Source: Aliikangiella coralliicola
Lineage (GTDB): Bacteria; Pseudomonadota; Gammaproteobacteria; Enterobacterales; Kangiellaceae
Length of the DNA stretch: 64,000 bases
NCBI RefSeq assembly: GCF_007004725.1
Contig: NZ_ML660173.1
Location: forward strand, 58,977-122,976
Direction: 5' to 3'
Shown here: in pieces, positions 45,701 through 53,723 of the stretch
Layout of the letters: the number at the start of each line of letters is the position of its first letter
How positions within the stretch are numbered: position 1 is the first letter of the stretch
Notes under the pieces: model-generated
Database searches by the model: none
Seen by the model: the letters and a program-made list of their open reading frames with translations, nothing else
Told to the model about the DNA's origin: nothing
Program-made: the position numbers and the translations under genes

Positions 45701-48700
45701 CAGAATGAAAGTGTCGATGACTGGACACAATTATTTGATGATTCCTATTCTCAAACAAAAATCGAAAGTATTAGTTCCACAAGTGGAGAGATAACGCTAG
45801 ACATTACTGGATGGAATTGTAGCTATCGAGATGAACAAATTCCCTATTCTGAGATGGAAGAGTGGGTTAACGGTACAATAGAATCGATAAAAGAATTCAA
45901 ACCCAAGCGGGTACTTGAAATTGGTGTGGGCACCGGTATGTTATTGTATCGTTATGCTGATGAGTGTGAGTATGTTGTAGCAACCGATATCTCTTCAAGC
46001 GCTTTGGGTAAAGTAAGAGAAGGTGTCACTCAACGAGGATGGAATCACATTCAGTTGAGACAAGGAGATGCGCGTGAATTATCCGAGTTTATCGGTGGCA
46101 AATTTGACGTCATTGTAATAAATTCAGTGATCCAGTATTTTCCCGGTGCTAATTATTTATCCAAAGTTATTCATGACACCCTGACTTGCTTAGTTGATGG
46201 AGGGAAAATCTTCTTAGGTGACTTGCGTAATATGGACCTGCTCGGCGCCTTTTCTTCTTCAGTGGCAATATTTCAAGCGGAAGAAAATGCTAGTGTCGAG
46301 TCAATACGTCAAACTTCTCAAACCGCCTCTCAAAATGAAACCGAATTATTGATTAGTCCAAGCTTTTTCTCGTCACTACCCGAAATAGAACCTTGTATCG
46401 ATCAGGTTGATATTATGGTTAAAGACGGTGTCGCCATGAACGAAATGATGCGCTATCGTTACGATGTTGTGCTGCATAAAAAAACTGGCAAAAATACACA
46501 GGTAGAACAATGGCATCACTGGGAAAATACAAACCAGTTAAAAGATTTGTTTACTCAAAAGCCGAAAGATTGTTTTGGCGTTACCGGATTTCGAAACCAG
46601 CGAATACATAAGGATATATTAGCTGACGAAGATTTACGTACTAATAAAGATTTTGATTTGCCAGCAACTAAGAGCGAGATACGCGTGGCTGACTGGGATG
46701 AGCTGGCGAATTTAAAACAGCTTGCGGCTCAATTCGGTTATCAAATGAAAGCGACTTGGGGACAAGATAAGCTTGAGCATTTAGATCTCATATTTATTGA
46801 TAATAAAGTTCTGCGGAGACCAGGCGTTATGGCATTTCAGCCTTATCAGCAGAAGCAACGGACGAATGCTCCCCAGTTAAGGACTATTTCCCATCAGTTA
46901 GTTCCGCAACTAAAGAGGCAATTAGAACAACGGCTTCCTGAATTTATGCTGCCTCGTGCTTATTTACTTTTAGAGCATTTTCCCTTGACCAATAGTGGGA
47001 AAATAGACAAGTCGGCTTTGCCAAAATTAACTGCAATTGACACAGGAAATTATGTGGCAGCGAAGTCTGAGTTGGAACAGAAATTACAATTGATTTGGCA
47101 AAAGGTACTCGATCAACCCAAAGTTAGTACGGAATCCAATTTCTTTTCGATTGGAGGACATTCTCTTTTAGTCGTTCGTTTGATTAATGAAATCAGAGAA
47201 ACACTTAATATTGAATTATCAGTTAAAGATTTGTTTGAATTTGCCACAATCAAAAGTTTATCTGAGCGGATTGAGAAATCTGAGGAAAAAACACTGTTAA
47301 ATAAGGTGTTGCCACCGATAACTGCCCGAAAAAGAAATCAGGATATATTTGAATCTACGCTGTCTTTTGCTCAACAACGGTTGTGGTTTATCGATCGATT
47401 GGAAGAGGGGAGTTCTCAATATAATACGCCAATAGCATTGTTGGTAAAGGGTTCATTTGATATTGATGCAGCTGAACAATCCGTTAAACGCATTATTCTC
47501 CGACATGAATCTTTGCGCACTGTTTTTAAGGAACGGGCTTCTGGGCCTGTACAGGTTATTCTTAATGAATTTCAATTTCAATTGGCTCGTTATGATTTAA
47601 GTGGCTTAGAAAAAGAAATACAGGAACAAGAACTGCAAAAGTTAATCGCAAAGGATACAAGTAAAATATTCGATCTATGCAAAGATTTAATGGTGAGAGT
47701 ATCTTATATTCATCTACAAGGTAAAGGAGAAAAAGGAGAGGGTGTATTACTGTTTAATATACACCATATCGCATCAGATGGTTGGTCGATTGGTGTTTTA
47801 GTGAACGAATTTGTTATTCAGTATCAGGCTATACAACAAGGAAAAACCGATCCGATACCGCCCCTTGCAATCCAATATGTTGACTATTCACAGTGGCAAA
47901 GAGATTGGTTGCAAGGCGAAGTTTTGGAGAGTCAGCTGGCTTATTGGAAGCAACAGTTAGATGATGTGCCTGTGGTTCATAACCTTCCTCTGGATTTTTC
48001 ACGTCCGGATACAAAACAGCATATCGGCAAAATGGTTGGAGGACGGCTTTCAAGCGAAGTAACTAATCGATTGCGACATGTAGCGAGAGAGAATGAAGTG
48101 ACTATTTTCATGTTAATTCACGCTGCGTTAGCTATCGTTTTATCGAGACACAGTAATCATCATGATATCGTTATCGGTACACCTGTCGCGAATAGACAAC
48201 AGGCGGAACTAGAATTATTGATTGGTTTTTTTGTGAATACTCTGGTGCTTAGAGTTGATACTCGGTACGACACATTAACTGATTATTTAACACATATTCG
48301 GAAAGTTAATCTCGATGCGCAGTCACATCAGGATATTCCGTTTGAGCAGTTGGTCGAGCATTTGAAGGTTCAGCGAAGTACACAGCACTCACCATTATTT
48401 CAAATACTGTTTACCATGGACGCAAGCGAACAGGGTGAGTTAGATATTCCCGGGCTGAGTTTCGAAAATTTAAAAAGCACTGATGTTGTTGCTAAGTTTG
48501 ACTTAGAAATTGGCGCTCGAGAGTCAGAAGCGGGGTTGAGTTTTGAATGGATTTACGACGTTTCGCTTTTTACTCAGGCGCATATTGAAAAATTGCATGA
48601 GCATTTGAATCGCCTATTAACCTGCATTGCAGAAAAGCCAGAATCGAAACTGTTTGAATTATCGATGCTTTCAACACGTGAAATCCATCATTTGACACAA

Positions 48701-51700
48701 CAAATGAATGATACATGGGCCGATCATCCAGAAGATAAATGTATTCATGAATTGTTTGAAGCACAAGTTAATAAAACGCCCGATAATATTGCCATTTGGT
48801 TTGAGGATAAACATCTAACCTATCAGGCGCTTAATGAGTCGTCCAATCAATTAGCACATTATCTTCAGGAGCGAGGGCTTGAAGCTGAAGATTTGGTGGG
48901 TATTTGTGTTGAACGTAGTTTGGAAATGGTGATAGGTATTCTTGCGATTCTTAAAGCTGGTGGTTCTTATGTTCCGCTCGATCCAGGTTATCCGAAAGCG
49001 CGACTGGAATATATGATAAAGGATAGCAACATAAAGCATTTACTGACTCAGTCAGATTTAACTGAAAAATTTAGTTTGAGTAATGATGTGCAGGTAGTGG
49101 AACTAGATTTAAAGAGTTTTACAATGTCTTTGCTTGACTACCCTAAAACTAACCCTGCAAAGATCAGAAAACTAGTAAAAAAACCTTTGGCTTATGTGAT
49201 TTACACTTCTGGTTCAACTGGAAATCCGAAAGGAGTAATGGTTGAGCATAGTGCGCTGGTTAATTTTTTGATGTCAATGAATGATAAGTTTCCTTCGATA
49301 TTTTGCTATCCTTCTAAGCTGCTTGCGGTCACAACCATTTCGTTTGATATTGCATCATTAGAAATATTGGGTCCAATTTCTCAAGGTGGACAAGTGGTCC
49401 TGGCATCCAAAGCAGATAGTCTTGATCCGATTCGTTTAATTCAATTACTCGAAGAACATGATATCAAGGGTATGCAAGCAACTCCCGCGACCTGGGAATT
49501 GCTAATAAATGCTAATTGGTCTGGTAAAACCGATCTTGTTGTTTTATCTGGTGGAGAAACATTACCAATTTGTTTGGCTAAGCAACTGTTAGCTAGAAGC
49601 CATCAACTATGGAACTGTTACGGTCCCACAGAGGCATCGGTTTGGTCTTTAGTCAAAGCAATTACCGTTGATGACTTGTCTCAGGATACTCTTTCTTTAG
49701 GAGGGCCCCTAAAAAACTATAGCCATTATATTTTAAACGATAAGCAACAATTATTGCCGTTTGGGAGTATTGGGGAACTGTATATTGGAGGTGCAGGCCT
49801 GGCCAGAGGTTATCTTAACCAACCTGAATTAACGGCAGAAAAATTTGTTCCTAATCCTTTTAGTGACAAAGCGGATGATCGTCTATACAAGACTGGTGAT
49901 TTAGTGCGTTATTTACCTGATGGTAATTTAGCATTTATAGGGCGAATTGATGAGCAGGTAAAAATCCGTGGTTTTCGGATTGAACTTGGCGAAATTGAAA
50001 ATCAGTTGTCCGCCTGTGAAAGTGTGGCTTCTTGTGTGGTGGTTGTGCGTGAAGATGAGGTTGGACAAAAAAGTATAATAGCTTACCTGGCTCAGGTTAA
50101 ATCAGAAGATGAAACAAAACTTGTTGTAGAGCTTCGAGACAATCTACAAAACAGATTGCCAAGTTATATGTTACCCAGTGCTTTTGTCATATTGGATGAA
50201 TTCCCGCTGACACCTAATGGTAAAATTGATAAAAAGGCACTGCCTGCACCCGAAGCCGTATTATTACAGGACGAATATATCGCGCCGGAAAGTGAGAGCG
50301 AAAGTATTCTTGTCTCCATATGGGCTGAGCTGCTGAAGCTGCCTGCCGATGCTATCAGCGTCACGGCCAACTTCTTTGAGCTAGGTGGTCACTCATTGCT
50401 GGCTGTTCGTTTGGTGTCAGATATTCGCATCAGACTGCATCAAGAGCTGGCTATCAAAGTTATTTTCGAATCATCAACTATTCGTGCTTTAGCAAAGTTA
50501 ATTGATGCAGGTTTTAATGCAACCTTAAGGAGTGTTGTGACACCTGTTGAACGTCAACCAGATGAGCCGGTTATTGCCTCATTTGCGCAACAAAGATTAT
50601 GGTTTATTGATCAACTGCAAGAAGGGAGTGCAGAATATAATATGCCTGTTGCTTTGCAGGTTGAAGGCGACTTTAATCTAAATGCTGCAGAGCAAGCGAT
50701 TACTCAAATCGTACAGCGCCACGAAACGCTCAGAACGGTATTTAGAGCCGATGGTGAAAACCTTTTGCAAGTTATTCAACCCGAGTTTAAATTCCAGTTA
50801 ATTCGTCATGATTTAACTGCTCTGGATGAAAAGACACAACAGGCTAAAATCAAATCGTTGATGAGAGAAGATAGTATGAAAGTGTTTGATCTCAGTCAGG
50901 ACTTAATGGTCAGAAGCACTTATCTTCATCTCTCAACATCAGGATCCAGCAATCAAGGTATTTTGCTATTTAACATGCATCACATTGCTTCTGATGGATG
51001 GTCAATTGCAGTTTTATTACTGGAGTTTGCGTTTCAATATCAAGCTATTATTGAGGGAACGAGTGACCCGTTACCGCCGCTTGAAATTCAATATGCTGAT
51101 TATGCCCATTGGCAAAATCACTGGTTAGTTGGTGAAGTACTGGACAGGCAATTGAACTACTGGAGAAAACAGCTGGAGAATGTACCAGCGGTTCATAGCC
51201 TGCCATTGGATTACCACCGACCTGAAATGAAAGCCCATCAAGGGGGAGTTGTAACATGTCGGCTAGACGCGGACTTAACTCACCGATTGCAACAAATTGC
51301 CAAGACACACCGGCTGACGACTTTTATGTTATTGCATGGTGCATTAGCGTTAGTTTTATCTCGGCATAGTAATAACAAGGATATTGTTATTGGTACTCCG
51401 GTCGCCAACCGGTTGCAGGCAGAGCTTGAACCGCTGATAGGTTTTTTCGCTAATACGCTAGTGCTTCGAGCGAATACCAACCATGACACAATAGCCGATT
51501 ATTTAGCACATATTCGAACTATTAATCTCGAGGCACAATCGCACCAGGATATTCCGTTTGAGCAACTTGTCGATCATTGTAATGTTCCCCGGAGCACACA
51601 GCATACGCCGTTATTTCAAATACTGTTTACCATGAATACCAATGGGCAGAATGAGCTAACCATTCCCGGTGTGCATTTTAAACCCTTAGATAGCAATGAA

Positions 51701-53611
51701 GTGGTTACCAAATTTGATTTAGAGATCAGTGCCCAGGAGTCCAAAGAGGGGATCAACTTTTTCTGGGGGTATGACACCTCGCTTTTTACTCAAGTGCATA
51801 TTGAAATGTTAGGTAAGCATTTAACTCGTTTGTTAAATGATTTAGCAGAAAATCCGGAATCGAAATTATCTGATTTATCGATATTATCCAGACAAGAAAT
51901 CCATCATCTCACTTATGAGATGAATGATACCGAGGCTAACTATCCAAAAGATAAATGCGTTCAGGAATTATTTGAGTTGCAGGTAGCGCGAACACCCGAT
52001 GCAATCGCGGTTGCATGTGGAACCCAACGAACAAGCTATGGCGAATTAAATCACCGTGCCAACCAACTAGCCCATCATTTGATTGAGCAAGGGATCAAGC
52101 CAGGGGTTCGAGTGGGAATTTATGCTGAACATTCGTTAGAAATGCTGGTTGGATTTTTGGGTATTTTAAAAGCCGGAGGGTGTTATGTTCTTCTTGAACC
52201 GGAGTTTCCATCTCTGAGATTGAAGTATCTGATTGAGGATAGTGATATTGAGTTAATCCTATTTCAGTCTGGTTTGAATCGCGCTCAGTGCTTAACCGAA
52301 ATGTATATTGATGCTACAAGCGGTGAAGCAACACGAAGACTCAACTGGCTCGATTTAGACGGTGACTGGGTTCGAAAAGCGGGAGACTCGATGAGGGACA
52401 ATCCTGTTATCTCGTCAAGCCCGTTAGACCTGGCATCAGTCATCTATGCGCCGAATGATGTCAGTATACCGGCGGGTTTATCGGTCAATCATGAAAGTAT
52501 TGTGAGTTTAGTTAGCCCCGGCGAGGGAGTTGGAAATAGCGTTTCAACCAACCCTGAAAATGAAAAACCGATAGTTCAAATGTCAGATTCATCGACGGGT
52601 TTATCCTGCTATGAAATATGGAATACGTTAGTCAAAGGCGCATCATTAGTCTTTAAGCAAGAAAAGGAGCCTGTTGAATTAACCGCAAAAACCTCGATAG
52701 AGACATACGCTCCGATTAACCAGCGCTTATCAAATATGACGCGTTATGTTATGGCTGATAACAGGCTTGTTCCAGTTGGAACAATTGGCGAGTTATATCT
52801 GGGTGGAAGTAGCTTACCAAAAGATTATTTGAATAAAGCGCCTTTGACTGCCACACGATTTGTGCCAAACCCTTTTAGCGAAATTCCTGGAGAGCGGTTA
52901 TATCGCACTGGGAATAAAGTGCGTTACATGTCGGATGGCGAGCTGGCGTTTGTTGGTCGGGTAAAAGAGCAGCCGAGGCAGCGGAATTTTCGAATTAAGA
53001 CAGTCGAGATAGAGGCACGACTGTTAGAGCATCCAATGGTTAAGGAAGTTGTCACCTTATTACCAGAGCAAGTGCAGCCTGTCCCGTTACTGGTGACTTA
53101 CGTGATACGAGAGTCGATAGCAAATGATGAAGCACTGGTTAATGAGGAAGCTCTCAGGCAGTATTTAAAGCAACAGTCACCGGACGTTTTGCTTCCGTCT
53201 GTGTTGATGTTCCTGGAACAGTGGCCGTTAACAGTCGATGGTGAGATTGATAAAAGTGCGTTGCCTTTGCCTGAGGGGCGTTCGTTTCAAACAGAATATG
53301 TCGAACCGAGTACCGAAACCGAACGAGTTCTAGTGAGTATTTGGGGCGAGCTACTAGATTTAGAGACACACTCAATTAGTATAACCAGCAACTTCTTTGA
53401 AATAGGTGGACACTCGTTACTTGCCGTAAGAATCTTGGCGAAAATTAAGGAAGAGCTAGACGTTTCGATTCAAGTCAAAGATCTATTCATTTATCCCGAT
53501 ATTAAAAAATTATCTGATTTTATTGAAGTGAAACTTAGCCAGGGTGATCTTCCCGATGAAAAAGCAATAAAGCATATGGATGAAGATACAGATGTCGAAT
53601 TTGAAATATAA
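42794..53611 (+). CDS. Nonribosomal peptide synthetase, C-A(N-MT)-PCP-C-A-PCP-C-A*-PCP
   Basis: About 3605 residues, three modules. Numbering is from ATG 42794 (GGGGA upstream); in-frame ATGs at 42767 and 42776, overlapping the previous stop, are alternatives. All three C domains have HHIASDG (188-194, near 1657, near 2731). Module 1 A (P-loop TSGSAGMPKG near 668) has code DAWFAGAVVK, closest to Leu-type, and carries an N-methyltransferase between A8 and A10 (VLEIGVGTGML near 1041). PCP1 is Ser1457. Module 2 A (TSGSTGNPKG near 2136) has code DILQLGCVWK, glycine-type; PCP2 Ser2534. Module 3 has the inactive A* (about 3043-3491) and an intact PCP, Ser3541. The basic N-terminus (AKLVKLLAEKKKKDK) and acidic C-terminus (DTDVEFEI) are likely docking ends. 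Specificities are hand-read and tentative. Confidence 0.93.
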   Translation: MTIIKSEQSVAADKLSSRAKLVKLLAEKKKKDKIKSNKILSRHQRALDNIELPLSFAQQRLWFIDQMEGGSVEYNMPRALSVVGKFNVEIAERALRRIIVRHESLRTVFIERNGEPFQMIRDEFDFRIVRHDLRNMEKEKQNSRMKFLVHEDMYRVFDLSQDLMLRTTYIHLQGSGENQQGILLFNIHHIASDGWSLGVLVNEFIEQYGALSQNKPDPAIPLTIQYADYALWQKERMNGKSFEKQLAYWKQQLADVPVLHGLPLDYSRPETRGNLGGVVSGDLSTELSQRINQLALENEVTPFMLLHAALALVLSRHSRSHDVVIGTAVANRMQTELNPLIGFFVNLLVLRVSTNYKGFSDYLRHVRQVNLEAQDNQSVPFDYLVEHCGVPRSNQHTPLFQIVFSMDTTEENTLSLPSLQFTQVNRFEATSRFDLDITATVSEGRIGISWVYDKLLFSPERVESLNEHLMCLLEEIADAPDANIRDLSMLSASEIHHLVHELNETSVAYPEDKLIHEIFEQQVSLNPENIAVVFNDNKLTYRALNERVNRLAHYLREQGIGAEILVGICINRSLDLIVGILAILKAGGAYVSIEPNYPTARKQYMLKDSGVKYLLSQTGLTTELELSKDITLIELDTAHLQKKIETFPLTNLSRTTDQEPTNLAYIIYTSGSAGMPKGVMLEHSGLVNLAVSQVRLFGLNKRSRVLQSASFGFDAAVWDWSMALSAGATLYIVQQHVRLSPKLLGEYAKRHQITYSFISPAMLQTLTIEDFSSVKTLAVGGESVSLALAQKWAEGRNFYNAYGPTENTVVATISQIKPTDKQLSIGSPIENVKCFVLDENLEIAPHGAYGELCISGKGLARGYLNNPELTQKYFIDNQYNNDQSARLYRTGDLVRYLSNGELEFAGRIDDQVKIRGFRIELGEIESLLQQNVDIEQAVVLVQESSGGDKSLAAYLLPTRNLLEAQDGTVQNESVDDWTQLFDDSYSQTKIESISSTSGEITLDITGWNCSYRDEQIPYSEMEEWVNGTIESIKEFKPKRVLEIGVGTGMLLYRYADECEYVVATDISSSALGKVREGVTQRGWNHIQLRQGDARELSEFIGGKFDVIVINSVIQYFPGANYLSKVIHDTLTCLVDGGKIFLGDLRNMDLLGAFSSSVAIFQAEENASVESIRQTSQTASQNETELLISPSFFSSLPEIEPCIDQVDIMVKDGVAMNEMMRYRYDVVLHKKTGKNTQVEQWHHWENTNQLKDLFTQKPKDCFGVTGFRNQRIHKDILADEDLRTNKDFDLPATKSEIRVADWDELANLKQLAAQFGYQMKATWGQDKLEHLDLIFIDNKVLRRPGVMAFQPYQQKQRTNAPQLRTISHQLVPQLKRQLEQRLPEFMLPRAYLLLEHFPLTNSGKIDKSALPKLTAIDTGNYVAAKSELEQKLQLIWQKVLDQPKVSTESNFFSIGGHSLLVVRLINEIRETLNIELSVKDLFEFATIKSLSERIEKSEEKTLLNKVLPPITARKRNQDIFESTLSFAQQRLWFIDRLEEGSSQYNTPIALLVKGSFDIDAAEQSVKRIILRHESLRTVFKERASGPVQVILNEFQFQLARYDLSGLEKEIQEQELQKLIAKDTSKIFDLCKDLMVRVSYIHLQGKGEKGEGVLLFNIHHIASDGWSIGVLVNEFVIQYQAIQQGKTDPIPPLAIQYVDYSQWQRDWLQGEVLESQLAYWKQQLDDVPVVHNLPLDFSRPDTKQHIGKMVGGRLSSEVTNRLRHVARENEVTIFMLIHAALAIVLSRHSNHHDIVIGTPVANRQQAELELLIGFFVNTLVLRVDTRYDTLTDYLTHIRKVNLDAQSHQDIPFEQLVEHLKVQRSTQHSPLFQILFTMDASEQGELDIPGLSFENLKSTDVVAKFDLEIGARESEAGLSFEWIYDVSLFTQAHIEKLHEHLNRLLTCIAEKPESKLFELSMLSTREIHHLTQQMNDTWADHPEDKCIHELFEAQVNKTPDNIAIWFEDKHLTYQALNESSNQLAHYLQERGLEAEDLVGICVERSLEMVIGILAILKAGGSYVPLDPGYPKARLEYMIKDSNIKHLLTQSDLTEKFSLSNDVQVVELDLKSFTMSLLDYPKTNPAKIRKLVKKPLAYVIYTSGSTGNPKGVMVEHSALVNFLMSMNDKFPSIFCYPSKLLAVTTISFDIASLEILGPISQGGQVVLASKADSLDPIRLIQLLEEHDIKGMQATPATWELLINANWSGKTDLVVLSGGETLPICLAKQLLARSHQLWNCYGPTEASVWSLVKAITVDDLSQDTLSLGGPLKNYSHYILNDKQQLLPFGSIGELYIGGAGLARGYLNQPELTAEKFVPNPFSDKADDRLYKTGDLVRYLPDGNLAFIGRIDEQVKIRGFRIELGEIENQLSACESVASCVVVVREDEVGQKSIIAYLAQVKSEDETKLVVELRDNLQNRLPSYMLPSAFVILDEFPLTPNGKIDKKALPAPEAVLLQDEYIAPESESESILVSIWAELLKLPADAISVTANFFELGGHSLLAVRLVSDIRIRLHQELAIKVIFESSTIRALAKLIDAGFNATLRSVVTPVERQPDEPVIASFAQQRLWFIDQLQEGSAEYNMPVALQVEGDFNLNAAEQAITQIVQRHETLRTVFRADGENLLQVIQPEFKFQLIRHDLTALDEKTQQAKIKSLMREDSMKVFDLSQDLMVRSTYLHLSTSGSSNQGILLFNMHHIASDGWSIAVLLLEFAFQYQAIIEGTSDPLPPLEIQYADYAHWQNHWLVGEVLDRQLNYWRKQLENVPAVHSLPLDYHRPEMKAHQGGVVTCRLDADLTHRLQQIAKTHRLTTFMLLHGALALVLSRHSNNKDIVIGTPVANRLQAELEPLIGFFANTLVLRANTNHDTIADYLAHIRTINLEAQSHQDIPFEQLVDHCNVPRSTQHTPLFQILFTMNTNGQNELTIPGVHFKPLDSNEVVTKFDLEISAQESKEGINFFWGYDTSLFTQVHIEMLGKHLTRLLNDLAENPESKLSDLSILSRQEIHHLTYEMNDTEANYPKDKCVQELFELQVARTPDAIAVACGTQRTSYGELNHRANQLAHHLIEQGIKPGVRVGIYAEHSLEMLVGFLGILKAGGCYVLLEPEFPSLRLKYLIEDSDIELILFQSGLNRAQCLTEMYIDATSGEATRRLNWLDLDGDWVRKAGDSMRDNPVISSSPLDLASVIYAPNDVSIPAGLSVNHESIVSLVSPGEGVGNSVSTNPENEKPIVQMSDSSTGLSCYEIWNTLVKGASLVFKQEKEPVELTAKTSIETYAPINQRLSNMTRYVMADNRLVPVGTIGELYLGGSSLPKDYLNKAPLTATRFVPNPFSEIPGERLYRTGNKVRYMSDGELAFVGRVKEQPRQRNFRIKTVEIEARLLEHPMVKEVVTLLPEQVQPVPLLVTYVIRESIANDEALVNEEALRQYLKQQSPDVLLPSVLMFLEQWPLTVDGEIDKSALPLPEGRSFQTEYVEPSTETERVLVSIWGELLDLETHSISITSNFFEIGGHSLLAVRILAKIKEELDVSIQVKDLFIYPDIKKLSDFIEVKLSQGDLPDEKAIKHMDEDTDVEFEI
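45720..46500 (+). other. SAM-dependent N-methyltransferase domain within A domain
   Basis: Inserted between A8 (KIRGFRIELGEIE) and A10 (SGKIDKSALP) of the first A domain of the 42794 synthetase, the usual site of NRPS N-methyltransferases. The SAM-binding motif I is VLEIGVGTGMLLYRY near residue 1041; VVATDISSSALGKVRE and FDVIVINSVIQYFPG follow. It should N-methylate the amino acid held on the adjacent PCP (Leu-like by code). This is the only methyltransferase visible in the window. Confidence 0.9.
50300..51900 (+). repeat. PCP-C segment related to 58710-60310
   Basis: The PCP2-C3 stretch of the 42794 synthetase and the PCP1-C2 stretch of the 55556 synthetase are close relatives through about 1.6 kb, with long shared runs such as FFELGGHSLLAVRLV, IFESSTIR, IASFAQQRLWFIDQ and QDIPFEQLV. 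Offsets stay near 8400 bases. Identity is clearly lower than for the A* repeat (judged around 70%). It indicates an older intra-cluster module duplication. Confidence 0.6.
51922..53266 (+). repeat. decayed A-domain repeat, copy 2
   Basis: Second copy of the segment at 41061-42405, forming the A* domain of module 3 in the 42794 synthetase. Same start and end points, same internal deletions, same loss of the P-loop and of A5. Amino acid differences (about 22, for example Asn-Trp-Ile to Asn-Trp-Leu and the Glu to Lys change before the final third) are scattered, denser towards the end. Shared decay shows that inactivation preceded the duplication or conversion. Confidence 0.92.
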
Positions 53612-53650
53612 GCCTGAAAGTGATTACTGATCTTGAGTTCAGGTTAGTCA
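53612..53650. repeat. partial MITE-like end, copy 3
   Basis: Directly after the TAA of the 42794 synthetase, CCTGAA (53613-53618) and TTCAGG (53638-53643) form a short inverted pair, and GTTCAGGTTAGTCAGTAAA strongly resembles the right end of copy 1 (ATTCAGGTTAGTAAGTAAA). It appears to be a shortened or internally deleted relative of the elements at 7685 and 34273. Confidence 0.4.
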
Positions 53651-53723
53651 GTAAAGTGATTCTAAGCTTTTAAGTGTCCACTCGTTAATATTTTCTTCTC
53701 GTTAACATTTTCTTGAGGATGTT

